The position numbers were made by a program, and so were the translations under genes. 64,000 nucleotides of DNA, taken from Glebionis coronaria. Lineage: Eukaryota > Streptophyta > Magnoliopsida > Asterales > Asteraceae. Where the stretch lies: assembly GCA_025667525.1 (NCBI GenBank), contig CM046876.1, forward strand, positions 536,846,038 to 536,910,037, given 5' to 3'. Below are positions 25,738-38,241 of this stretch, piece by piece; position 1 is the stretch's first letter; every line of letters starts with the position of its first letter. The notes below the pieces were generated by a model. That model was given only the letters and a program-made list of their open reading frames with translations, did not search any database and was not told the origin of the DNA.

Positions 25738-26485
25738 TTTTGGCGCCGCTGCCGGGGAGGCGTGTTGTGTTTTGATTTGGAATTGTTGTTTTTATATACT
25801 AACCAAAATAGTATTTGTATTAGTAGCACTCTACTAATACGTATTATCGGTTTTCGGTTTTTGTGTGAATACTATTACTATAGTGTATACGTAGAACAAT
25901 AAATTCACAAGTACTCCAAATACGTGAGAAATCACAACCTTAACTTGGGAGGTCATTACCCAATCATTGTATTCGAATCTCAAACCAAAGAAAAAGGCAA
26001 AAATAGATAAATACTTTCGTGAAGCTCAATCTTGAAAAATACAAACTATAAGGTGGGTATAAGGCGGATATTATAAAATATATCCTAAGGAAAAAGGCTC
26101 TTAAGTGCTTCGCGCCACCTCGTTTCCCCGCTTGCTTGTGAGTATTTGATTTTGAGAGCTAATCGAGGGTTTTGCCGCCCAAAGTATTACTAAGTATCAT
26201 ATATATTTTCTTGGTTTCATTGATTAAACCCTCTTGAACGTTTTGGTATTCCACCAACGTTCTAAAGTCATCGAAGGCGTTCACTTCACGTGATCGTTTT
26301 CATTTCTTGAGGCTTCTTTAATCGAAAGATTTGATTAAGGAGGAGATTTGTAGATTTGTGTCTACTTAATACATTCACCAAAATCCAAAAAGGTTAATAC
26401 AATAAAAAAAACCACAAAAAAATTGAAAAATACAAAACACCAAAAAGAATCTTCTTTGCTCGTCCCCTCGTTGTACGTGACGTTT
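25738..26485 (+). other. 5' leader of Athila copy B
   Basis: Non-coding leader holding the primer site. It is collinear with the leaders of copy A and the LARD, including the block around 26040-26190 that the LARD repeats at 48785-48945. Conservation in a non-autonomous element suggests packaging or reverse-transcription signals here. Confidence 0.7.
25741..25758 (+). promoter_or_regulatory. Primer binding site, tRNA-Asp type
   Basis: TGGCGCCGCTGCCGGGGA lies 3 nt after the LTR end. It is identical to the site of copy A. Confidence 0.88.
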
Positions 26486-29400
26486 ATGCTAACTCGTAAT
26501 CAAGCAAGACGTGCACGTAAACGAAAGAACAAAACTCCCACTCCCAATCTTTCTAGTGAGGAGTCTCCTATTGACGAACCCATTGTAAGAGAAGCACCAA
26601 CCATGGCGAATCGAACTATGATGGAGTTACTTCAAGCACCCACCGAGGGTTATGGAGAGGCTATTGTGATTCCCGCTATCCTTGCGGATAATTTTGAGGT
26701 GAAAACGGGTTTGTTGTCGATGATTCAAAACAACAAATTCCGTGGTGATGAGAAGGACAATCCACACAACCATATCCGCCAATTCAATCGTCTTACCGCC
26801 ACTTGCAAGTTTAAGGATGTCTCGAATGACTTGATTAAGATGATGCTTTTTCCGTATTCCTTAGCGGAGCCCGCTAAAATTTGGTTAGAGAAAGAGCCAC
26901 CCAATTCTATATTGACGTGGAAGGATCTCGTGTCTAAGTTTGTGAACCAATTTTTTCCGCCCTCTAAGACTACGCACTTGAAAAACGAGATTTCAAAGTT
27001 TTCACAAGGATTTAATGAAAGTTTTTCAACGGCTTGGAATAGGTTTAAGGAAATGTTACATGAATGTCCTCATCACGGTTTTTCTGACTTGCATCAAATT
27101 GACACGTTTTACAATGGACTTAATGATCATGAAAGGGATTATTTAAATGCCGCCGCGGGTGGTAATTTTTTGTGTAAAACGGTTGAGGAAGCTTTGGTGA
27201 TAATTGAGAAAAGATCTAAGGTGTATAGTCCTCGTAGCACGTCTAGTGTTCGTAAGGCTTCGTCTTCGGCTTCACCTTCTTTGTCTACTACCATCGATGC
27301 TTGCCAAATTGAGGCGAACTTGGAAAACATTATTTTTGATAAGCTTAAAGGACTTTTGATTGAGTTTAAAGTTGGTGAACCAAGTGCTCCCGCTACGGCT
27401 AAAGCGGTTGAGGTTTCGTGCATGTATTGTGGTGGAGGTCATGATTTCTCCAAGTGCATTACCAACGGTGGTAACACTTCGAGTGCCTACGCGGCCACGG
27501 GAAATTACAACCAAAACGGTCAAGTTTCCCGCTCTAATCAATTGACTCCCCGGGTTTTGGTTCAAATCAAAATGCTAACAACAACTATCGCAACAATCAA
27601 GTTGGTTTCAAAAACAATTTCAAAAAGGGAAATTATGGTAATCAAGGGGCTAATAATCAAGTTTCAAACAAAAATCAAAATGATTTTCAAAACAACAACA
27701 AAAGTTTGCAAACTTTGAAAGATCTTCCAAATGAATTTGTTGAATACGCTAATGGGAATGATGCTAGGTTTGACAATATTCAAAGAGAAATCATTAGCCT
27801 AAGATCCGAGTTTAAGAACGACTTGAAGAAAGCGTTGAAAAATGAGTTAGCTAATGAACTTAAGATCCACACCAACAAGATGGAAGGAAATGTCACAAGG
27901 TTACAACAAAACCAACAAAAAATGGAACAAGGGAAACATGAGATTAAACAAGAAATGATTAAAGCCGAGAAGAGGCAATCCGTGTTTGAAGATAAAATCT
28001 CGTCTATGTTTGAGGCAATAATGTGTAAACCGTCTTCGAGTGGTCTTCCTAGAAACACCGTATCCAACCCTAAGGGTGAGATGAAAGTGATTACCACACG
28101 TAGTGGTAAGACACTCAAGGAACCGACTCCTCAACCAATTGCTCCTACGAAGGAAGCAATTGAGGAAGAACCCGAGGTGGTGGTCCAAAAGGAGCATGTC
28201 CCAATCCCATGAAGTACCGATCATGCCATACCTACGGTTGACCCATTACCCATATTGGAACCCGAGATTCCAAAGGCTATGCCTATGCCTCAACCCACAC
28301 CACCTTTGCCCTATCCATCGAGACTTAGGAAGGAGAAACGACAAGAGCGCGACAATTATCAATTTGAGCTTTTAATGAAAATGTTTCGTGATTTGCACTT
28401 TAATGTGAGTTTCGCCGATGCTTTGGTCATGATGCCTCGATTTGCAGCTAACTTTAAGAGTATGTTGAACAACAAGGAGAAATTGCATCAATTGTCTAGT
28501 TGTTCGTCGGTTTATCTTAATCGCATACCTCAAAAAGTCGGTGATCCCGGTAAATTTTTGATCCCTTGTGCAATCCAAGATATGGAGGAATGCTTCGCCT
28601 TGGCCGATCTTGGTGCTAGCATTAACTTGATGCCACTTGCAATCTTCAAATCGCTCAATCTTTCTAATCTTACTCCTTCACTAATGTCTATCGAGTTGGC
28701 CGACCATTCCACGATTCGCGCATGTGGATTGGCGGAAGACGTTTTTGTGAAAGTGGGGAAGTTCTACTATCCCGTAGACTTTATCGTTGTTGATATCCCC
28801 ACGGACCCTCAAGTTCCTCTCATTTTAGGTCGTTCGTTTTTAGATACGTCTATGGCTTTGATCGATGTTCATGCTAGAAAGATCACCTTACGTTTCAACG
28901 ACGAGGAACTTGTCATAAACGCAACTCAAAACTCTCAAATTTCTCATGTTTATTCCATTGCAACCATAAACCTCGTTGATATGATCGACGTGGTTTGCGA
29001 GGAATTTTCACAAGAAGTTATAGGTTTTGGTGATGACGAAACTAGTGGCAATCCCACTATGTTAGATCCAATTCTTGATAATTCGACACCAACCTTCACT
29101 CCATTTGAAGGTGGTGGTTTTACGTTGGAAGAATTCGATGTTCCACGTACTTGTGACGAAGACCTCAACAACGATGAGGACTTCTCGATTATCAAGGATT
29201 TTCTTAACGATTTCCCATTTCCTCCACCCGAGGAGGTTATGAGTATCGAGCCCAAATCTTCACTTGAGGAACCACCTATCCTCGAGTTGAAAGATTTACC
29301 TCCTCATCTCGAATATGTCTATTTAGAGGAGGACGACAAGTTGCCGGTTATTATTGCGAAGGAACTTTCGAATGATGAAAAAACCGCACTTGTCGATGTT

Positions 29401-32196
29401 CTAAAGGATCACAAAGGGGCAATTGCGTGGAAGTTATCCGACATTAAGGGAATCGATCCCAAGTTTTGTACCCACAAAATCTTAATGGAGGAGGATTACA
29501 AGCCCGCAATCCAATGTCAAAGGAGGGTTAACCCCAAAATTCACGACGTCATCAAAAAGGAGGTCCTTAAACTCCTTGACGCGGGAATGATTTACCCTAT
29601 TTCCGATAGCCCTTGGGTGAGTCCTGTTCATTGTGTCCCTAAAAAGGGAGGAATGACCGTTGTCCCAAACGATGCCAACGAGTTAATTCCCACTAGACTC
29701 GTGACCGGATGGAGAGTGTGCATTGACTATCAAAAGTTGAATGAAGCCACTCGAAAAGACCATTTTCCCTTGCCCTTCATGGACCAAATGTTGGAGCGTC
29801 TTGCGGGAAACGATTTCTATTGCTTTTTAGATGGTTTTTCCGGTTACTTCCAAATTCCCATCGATCCTCGTGATCAAGAAAAAACTACGTTTACGTGTCC
29901 ATATGGAACGTTTGCCTATCGTAGAATGCCATTCGGACTTTGCAATGCACTGGGAACCTTTCAAAGGTGCATGATGGCTATTTTTCATGACATGATCGAG
30001 AAGACGATGGAATTCTTCATGGATGACTTTTCCGTGTTTGGTAATTCGTTCACTTCGTGTTTGTCGAATCTTGAGAGAATGTTGAAACGTTGTGAGGAAA
30101 CCAACCTTGTGCTCAATTGGGAAAAGTGTCATTTTATGGTTAAAAGTGGAATCGTCTTAGAGCACAAGGTCTCGAAAGCGGGGATTGAGGTAGATCAAGC
30201 TAAGGTGGACGTCATCGCCAAATTACCTCATCCCAAAACCGTTAAGGGAGTTAGGAGTTTCCTAGGCCACGCGGGCTTTTATCGTCGATTCATCAAGGAT
30301 TTTTCAAAGATCTCTCGACCCATTACACATCTTCTTGAAAAAGAGGCATGTTTTGTCTTTGACGAAGATTGTGTACGATCCTTTGAAATCCTTAAGAGGA
30401 AACTTACCGAAGCTCCCATTCTTGTTGCTCCCAATTGGAACCTCCCCTTTGAGCTCATGTGTGATGCTAGTGATTACGCTATTGGGGCCGGTTTTGGGGC
30501 AACATCATGAAAAGCACTTCTTGCCTATTCACTATGCTAGCAAGACGATGACCGAGGCTCAACTTAAATACACTACAATGGAGAAGGAGTTCCTTGCCGT
30601 GATGTATGCATTTGAGAAATTTCGACCTTATCTCGTCTTGACGAAATGCATAGTGTATACGGATCATTCGGCTATCAAGTATCTCATGGCTAAACAAGAT
30701 TCAAAGCCGAGATTACTTCGTTGGATTCTCCTCCTTCAAGAATTTGACCACAAAATTGTTGACAAAAAAGGAGCCGAGAATCTAGCGGCCGATCATCTTT
30801 CTCGTTTGGAAGATCCTCACCAAAGTGTTTACGAGCCCAAGGAAATCACCGAAACATTTCGCTCGAGACACTTGGTGTAGTGAATTCTAAGCTTGATCCT
30901 TCCACCCCATGGTTTGCGGACTTTGCAAATTACCATGCAGGTAACTTCATCATCAAGGGTATGACGACTCAAGAAAAACGAAAATTCTTTCGTGACGTCA
31001 AGTTCTACTTTTGGAACGACCCTTACTTGTTTCGAACTTGTGCGGATCAAATCATCCAACGTTGTGTATTTGGCACCGAAGCTTCTAATATCCTTAGAGC
31101 TTGTCATGAGGGACCCACGGGTGGCCACCATGGTGCTAATCTCACGGCTAAAAAGGTGTTTGATGTCGGCTTCTTTTGGCCTACTATTTACCGAGATGCA
31201 CAAGATCTTGTGAAGTCGTGTGATTCATGCCAACGACAAGGAAAAGCCTCACAAAAAGATGAAATTCCACAAAATATCATCCAAGTGTGTGCGATCTTTG
31301 ACGTTTGGGGCATAGACTTTATGGGTCCATTCCCATCATCTCGTGGTAATAAGTACATCCTTGTTGCGGTTGACTACCTATCTAAGTGGGTGGAAGCTAA
31401 GGCTTTGCCCACCAATGATGCTCGTGTGGTAGTCAAGTTCTTGAAAAGCTTGTTTTCTCGGTTTGGAACCCCTCGTGCGATCATAAGCGATCGTGGAACC
31501 CATTTTTGTAACGACCAATTCGAAAGGGTCCTAAGGAAATATGGGGTTACACATCGGCTTTCTACGGCTTATCACCCACAAACGAGTGGGCAAGTTGAGG
31601 TTTCAAACCGAGCGTTGAAGAGGATCTTAGAGAGATCCGTTGGGGAAAACCGACAATCATGGTCGGATAAGTTGGACGATGCTTTATGGGCCTTTAGGAC
31701 CGCTCATAAGACGCCCATTGGGTGCACTCCCTATAAGCTTGTGTATGGGAAGAATTGCCACTTGCCTATCGAATTAGAACACAAGGCTTATTGGGCCCTA
31801 AAGCATTGTAATGATGATATGGAGACCGCGGGAAAACACCGAAAAATGCAATTAAATGAGTTGGATGAATTGAGGGTCATTGCTTATGAAAATTCATTAA
31901 TTTACAAAGAAAAAACTAAAAAGTTGCATGATTCTAAAATTAAAAACCGGGTTTTTAACATTGGGGATCAAGTTTTGCTTTTTAATTCTCGATTGAAAAT
32001 CTTTTCCGGTAAATTGAAATCCCGTTGGTCCGGTCCATTCACCGTGACTCAAGTGTTTCCGTATGGGACCATCGAGCTAGCTCAAGATGATGGTCCTAAC
32101 TTCAAGGTGAATGGACATAGGTTGAAGCACTACTTTGGCGGGGAAGTTCCATCCTTGAACTACCTCGACCAAGTCACCTTCCCCAATGATAATTAG
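26486..32196 (+). pseudogene. gag-pol: Athila-like gag-pol of copy B, four lesions
   Basis: Counterpart of copy A's polyprotein, starting at ATG 26486 (MLTRNQARRARKRKNK). Gag capsid and the zinc knuckle (CMYCGGGHDFSKC, about 27420-27458) are intact. A one-base loss in a C-run near 27547 shifts the frame. The correct frame resumes to a TGA at 28210. It is then open through protease (LADLGAS), RT (FMDD, about 30020) and into RNase H, where an extra G near 30490 shifts it. A one-base loss near 30858 shifts it back just before the integrase. The integrase (30880-32196) is open, with HHCC zinc domain and D, D, E residues in [14 protein letters not shown] and GQVEVSNR. The stop is TAG at 32194. Three of the lesions are single-base length changes in short homopolymers, so assembly error is possible for those. 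Confidence 0.93.
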
Positions 32197-32597
32197 TATT
32201 GTGGGGATCGAGTCGAGCTCATGACTCGGTAATAAAAAACGAGGTGCCTCGTGGGGGAGTCCCATGCTTATCCTATTTACATATTATCGCTTTCTAATAT
32301 AGTTAACATGTGGGGATTTGTGCCCTTCCAACCTTTGTTCCGTGGTTGTTTGTGAATTGTGGACTTTAGATGATCATGATCTTCACGATTGGAGCCTCTC
32401 GTGTTCGTTTTATGGGAGCACTTGATCGTTTGCTTTGAAGACTTTCTCATTATCCATGATATATCCTTTGATGTTCTAACCTTAGGTTTTTAGCACACTT
32501 CATAAACGGCTTTAAATTTAACGGTTACACCATTTCCATGCTAGATTAGGCATTCGACTACGTCTCTAGTATGGGGGTGTTTGCACACCTAGACTCA

Positions 32598-32635
32598 AAA
32601 CATTAAGGATAATGTTTAACTTTAGTATGGGGGGG
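32598..32635 (+). promoter_or_regulatory. Internal hairpin plus polypurine-like motif, copy B
   Basis: AAACATTA, loop AGGA, TAATGTTT (32598-32617), then 5 nt, then TAGTATGGGGGGG. Compared with copy A and the LARD, the loop-closing pair is A-T instead of G-C, a compensated change. Confidence 0.72.
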
Positions 32636-33980
32636 TGAATAGATACTTGCCTTGCCAAACCTTCACGCTGTCCAAAGTTTATCTTTTTGTTTATCGTTTT
32701 GTTGCAAAATAAGGCTAAAAATGGCCAAATTTTAAAAATTTTCTCATGTTTTATAAGTGTTTGAAGACACGAATGTAGGTTTTCTGATGGCGAGTATAAG
32801 AGTAATTTTTGACTCGACCGTGCGTGTTGAGCACTTAGCTTTGATTCCTTAACTTCACATTAGGCTAAGTCTCTTAAATGAGGACGAGAAATGATATAAG
32901 TTACTATGCTAAACGTAGAGTACTCGTATTCTTTCAAAAACTCATGTGTTCTCATTGTTTGCTTATTCTCCCTTCTCATGTAAATATTTTTTGCTTAATA
33001 AATATTGACTTAGCGGTTTAGTTGGGATTGTTGGGTTTCTAGTCTTTTCTAGTAGCTTCCGTGTAATTAAATTGGGAAGACACTAAGGTATCGCCAGTGT
33101 CACGGTTTTGAAGTATTGGCACCCAAATAATCGAAAGCTTCACCCAATAATAAGATTTCAAGTGCTCACCTAAATCAAGCAAACAATTTGAAGCCCCACA
33201 AGGCCGAAAAATCTATGCAAAATTGAAAGTGAATCAAGCCTTAATCTTCGAAGCTTTAAAGATCCAAAATTCGCTTTAGCGTGAGGATATACGTCTTTGG
33301 CTAATAAAACTACCGATGAGGTGGATAATAAAAGGCAAGGCAAGACCGAAGTCATAATAAAAGCTTCATGGCGAAGTTGAATAAAAGATGAAGGTAAACC
33401 AAAGATAATAAGGCCCTTCCGTTAGGGGGCGTATAAAAGTCTTGGTAATAACTCTCATGTTCAAAACCGTTATAAAACCGTGTTTATCGATTCTTCTTGT
33501 CAACTTAATTTTTTGACATCGTTGTCTATTGGGAGGGGTTATTGATTTGATGGTCTTGGTTACACCGTTAGGACTCTATTTTTAGACCTAAATCTTTATT
33601 ATCGCATAAGTCAAACAATGTATCCTCGTGAAACATTTAAGACAATTTAAAATATAAGAGATACAATTTAGGAATAATGGGAGGATAAGTACGTGATTAG
33701 GGCATATGAGTAGTGTTAGCATTACTAACTTATAATGACAATGATCTCGTTGCACGCTTGGCATGGAATTGGGGTGAAAATCGAGGACGATGAAATTATT
33801 TCTAACGAAGCATTCATGTGTTCTTATTCTATGAACCTAAACGTCCCATTTTGCGATGAAAATCATACATTATGTCTAAAACGCAAGTAGTAGTAGCAAT
33901 AGTAGTAGTGTAGCTAGTTTATCGTTCAATAAAGTGAATAAAAATGAATTTTGGAGGTGCTACGATACTTTATTCTATCA

Positions 33981-34017
33981 TTGCGTGAGGGCACGGCAAT
34001 GGTTTAGTATGGGGGAG
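33981..34017 (+). promoter_or_regulatory. Terminal hairpin plus polypurine tract, copy B
   Basis: TTGCGTG, loop AGGG, CAC-G-GCAA (33981-33999), then 5 nt, then TAGTATGGGGGAG (34005-34017), directly before the LTR start TGATGAGAC. The purine run is the expected plus-strand primer. Confidence 0.78.
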
Positions 34018-37000
34018 TGATGAGACTGCTTTTATACATAGTCTCATCGTCCAAATAGGGCTTAAAATGCATTAAATATCATCAAAATACCCATATATAT
34101 GCTTGTGTTTGTTGCTTGTGTATTTTAGGTACGGATATTGAGAAAATGACAAAAGATCACAAGAATCATACAAAAACGAACACGGGAAACGAAGCCGCAC
34201 AATGAACCAAGCCCTAATGAAGACTTTCCCAAGATAAACCCTTGAAGATTTGAAGAATTATGAAGAAAGGTCCTCCAATATGGAAGAATTGACACTTTAT
34301 ACCTTTGTATCTTCATATTTACAAGATTGGTCCCTAAAGTTTGTCAAAATTACAAAAAGGGCCCTCCACTTTGAAGAATTGACAAGTTTAGCCCCTCAAC
34401 AAAGCTAAATTGTCAACCATTATCCTCCACAAAGTCAAATATATCATAAAGTCCTTCAAAGTACAAGAAATTACAAGTTTGGTCCTTTGAAAATCCCAAA
34501 ATTATAAAAAGGACCTTTAACTTTCAACATTTGGCAAGAATGGTCCCTCATCAAACAAGACTTGGCAATTTCAGTCCTCCAAAATGCCAATCATACAAGT
34601 CAATACCATTACCATTGAAGAAAATGCCAAATCAGTCCTTCAAGAATCACAAAATGGCAAGAAATACCCCTGAAAATACTTTGCAAAACTTTTTGGGGCA
34701 AAAGTGTGAAAAAGCGAACTTCAAATACAAAGGAAAACAGATTTTTTGCTATTATTTACAAAGTGACAAGTTTAAAAGATTGGGGGTGAATCATGGCAGA
34801 CAAAGATTATTACCTAGACCAGTGGTGGGGTGACACGTGCCCCACTCACTCTCTCCACCAATCAACTCCCTCCCTGGTGCCACATCACATCCCACTTACA
34901 CCCGTATTAACTAATCTTTATTCAAATAAAGATTATGGCGCCTAACACATGTTTAAACATGAAAACAGATCAAATGAGGTGTTCTTGGTGTTCTTATGAA
35001 AATTGGGTATTTTCTTAACACTTGAAATTAGCCCTTAATCTCTTCCAGATTTAAGATTAAGGGACTAATAACCTTAACCCCACTTTCAAAAGACTTGCCG
35101 CATCAGCACAAAGTCACATGCTTTCCCCTGCTTTTCACCCTTTGAAGAAGATGCCAAAACAGTGGCCCTCATCCAACGTCCCACAACATAGCTTTGAAGT
35201 TAAGCTCATTTGGAGCCCTTTGATCAACTTTCCACATTGCCAGCTCCACAAACTGCCAAGAAAATGTCACATGTTCTTCACAACTCAAAACAAGACAAGG
35301 GGCATTTTGGGACTTCTACAAGTTAGGGTTTTGAGTTTTTAGCTAATGCAGACCATGTACACCCTCTATATAAAGGGTATAGGGTCCTTCATTTACGTTT
35401 GCTTTTGGTTTTTCCTTGTTCAAACACTTGTAAATCCTATTTTCAGATTAATGAAATTGTGTTAAGTGTGTTGAAGAAAGACCAAGTGCCATCTTATTTT
35501 ATGGTTGTTTATGTTATTTGTTCACTGATTTTGAATCTAAAAACCTGTTTTTAAGGAGAGTGCAAAAGTTTGCATTTTTCCTTGAAGCTTGATATTTTGC
35601 TAAGTTCTTGTTTCAACCTTGGAATTCTTGGGTTATAGGGCTGATCATAGCATCCTAATTGTGTTGATTAAGGTGTGATGAGGCTTATAACTTGGGGATA
35701 ATCAAGTGTGGGGTAACAAGGTTGCATTAATCAAGGCTTTTTAAGTTTCTGTTTTGATAATCTTGCTTCTAACCTTGTTGAATCTTAGCAGGGGTGTTAT
35801 TGGAAGCTTGTGCTTATTCTAGCTAGCACATAAGCTCATAAATTCGTGGGTGTGGATGTACATCCATGAGGTTTGTCTAAAATACTTGAAAATCTGATAA
35901 ATATTGGAATTTTTGTGGATTTGTGCTCTATTGGTGTTCTTGTTGATTTCTTGTCTTAAATTTGCTTAGTCTTGCATGATAATGTTGTTTATATGCTAGA
36001 TTGATCATTGGGTTAACTGAATCTTGCTTTTGATTTGAAAAACTTGGTTTTGAAAAGTTAAAAGGGTGTTTGGGACTACCTGTTTAAGCTTGAATCTTGG
36101 TATTGTGTTGTTAGAAGGTGTTGTTTGTGCTTGGTATCTGATATATGCCTTGTTGAGAGTGTTTTGCTGCAAGTTTTTGGGTTTGAAACTTCAAATCAAA
36201 CAATCTGCTATAACTTGGTGAATTTAACTGTTTTTGACCTAAGATTTTGGTGAAATCTAGTATTTGTGCATGCTTAGGGTTGAAAGTTGTTAAAACATCA
36301 TTATTATAACTTATTTGATAGATATTGAGTGTTGAATCTGGTTTATTGGTCAAATACATCAGCAAAGTGTAAAACTGCATGTGTTAGTGTTCATCAGTAA
36401 CATTGATAAGCTTGAATCTTGATTTAGGCTTTAGGCCATTGCATGAAAACTGTTTAAACTTGTTCATTAGAGTTTATAATAGCTTGTGTATGCATTTGGT
36501 TGAATCTGGTTGGCTGATTATTGCTAAAACTGCTTATAAGTGCTTAACTGCTTATTGCTCATGCCTGTGCTAGATCTGGTACTTTATTGATTAAACTGTA
36601 TCAATTGGGTGTTTGTGGTTGTGATATATTTATTGTTATTGACTCCTTTTGATCCAAAGATCATTTGGGTGCCTTTGTGTAATCTGAATCTCCAAAAAGT
36701 TCACTGAAGATAAAAAAGTCTAAGTCAAGCAGTGGAAAAAGTTTCCACTGCTCAACACCTAAAACTAGCCCCTGCTAGTGTAAAATTGAACTCAGCTTAT
36801 CAAGAAGCTATTTTAGCTTATCCAGACTTGCAACAACTTATTTTTTGTGATAGATCTTCATTATTTGACCCATTTGATCAGACTGGAGCTTATTGGACTT
36901 TGACTTTGACTTTTTACTAGAAAACCAACTTATTTGACTTTTACATAAGTACTTATTTGCTTTTTCCAGCTTATTGAGTCAACTTATTTGAAAACTCTTT

Positions 37001-38241
37001 GTTGATTTTTCTTAATTAAGTCATTTGAAAGCTATAGAAACTTGAATCAGCACTTGGGGTGGCCTAGAACTCAAAAACGACTATTTTGTCGTTTTCTTTA
37101 CATTGCTTATTTCATTTTCAGGCTTATTCCTTGGGCTTATTTCAAATTTATTTTTACAGAAGTCTTATTTAGGACAAAAGAAGCTTGTGTGTCTAATTTC
37201 AGCTTTTGGCATTGGCTTATAGCTTAATGGGCCAAAAAGCCCATTAAGAATAAGCTGTTTGGTATAAGCTAGCTTATTTCACACTTTCAGCTTTTGAGTC
37301 TTTGGAAAAAGTTGTTTAAAATCAAATTTTGAGTCAAGTAGTGCTTTTTGGGCTTATTTTGGACACTTTTTTATATTGGGCCCAAATTTGGCCCAATAAG
37401 GATCTGTTTTGGGTTTAGCCCATTTTCTAGGCCCATTAAGGGTATTTAGGTGATTTCACTTTCATTTCTGAGTTATTTAGGTTAAATTAAGCTTGTTTGC
37501 AAGTTTTTAGAATTTTTTATGATTTTTGGATTTTTAATAATATTTTAATATTATTTTATTGTTAAAAATTAAAAGTCTGATTTTCTAACTTTTTATATTT
37601 TTCCTAGATTGTAGACACTTAATTAGGACTTTTGCAACTTTCCAAATATTCTAGAGTCTTTTAATTATTTTCTAGAATTAATTTAAGTTTTAATTGATTT
37701 TAGTAGTTTTTAATTGTTTAAAAATAGTTTTTAGAGCTTTTAAAATTTTGAAAAATACTTTTTAGCTTAATTAGGATAATTTTAAGGTTCACAAACTTTA
37801 AGATCTTGTTTGGGACTTTTTAATAGTTAATATTGCTTTTTAGGGCTTTAATTAGCATTAAAAAGTCATTATTTAATTAATTAAAAGGTTTTGGCAAGTT
37901 TGGATTTTTTTGTAAACTCTTAGAATATTTTTGTGGATTTTTAGTGTTTTTTGGTAATTTTTAGGGCAAATTTTTTATTTTAGTGTTTTTTACGGTTTTA
38001 CGTGTACACCTTTTTCGTCTTAGTTTAATCCGTCTTCGTAACCGTCATTCTCTTCTAATCTCATTTCTATTTTTTTTTCTCAAAAATATAATCACAAAGT
38101 AATCCAAATCATTACACACATAACACACTAGCCTCCTTGAGAACGAACTCATTTTAGGGTCATTTACACACGGTTTTCCTAAATCGTCGTGCTTACCCTT
38201 TTTGCACTCTTTTCCTAAAGAGTAGTAAAACCACTACATCA
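34018..38241 (+). repeat. 3' LTR of Athila copy B (4224 bp)
   Basis: Matches the 5' LTR over its whole length and ends CTACATCA, followed by the GCTAC duplication. TATA box TATATAAA is at 35367-35374 and the hairpin at 36728-36752. Confidence 0.95.

Larger units (their letters stand above)
32197..34017 (+). other. 3' non-coding region of Athila copy B
   Basis: It is collinear with 1278-3098 of copy A and has no env-like ORF. It starts with a GC-richer block (TGGGGATCGAGTCGAGCTC, about 32200) that also occurs in the LARD at about 51417. It holds polypurine motifs at 32567, 32623 and 34005, the last two preceded by hairpins. Confidence 0.8.
21513..38241 (+). mobile_element. Athila-like Ty3/gypsy retrotransposon, copy B (complete)
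   Basis: A 16.7-kb element inserted into the copia integrase, with GCTAC at 21508-21512 and 38242-38246. It has 4.2-kb LTRs at both ends, a tRNA-Asp-type primer site, leader, gag-pol with four lesions, a non-coding 3' region and a polypurine tract. LTRs differ at about 2% in the first 350 bp by eye, so it is older than copy A and younger than its copia host. Gag-pol protein is nearly identical to copy A's. Confidence 0.95.

Noticed and set aside
33170..33355. Candidate env-like ORF in the Athila 3' region (also 1937-2122 in copy A)
   Set aside because: It is only about 60 codons, with no signal peptide plus membrane span arrangement. It is too short for an env-like gene.
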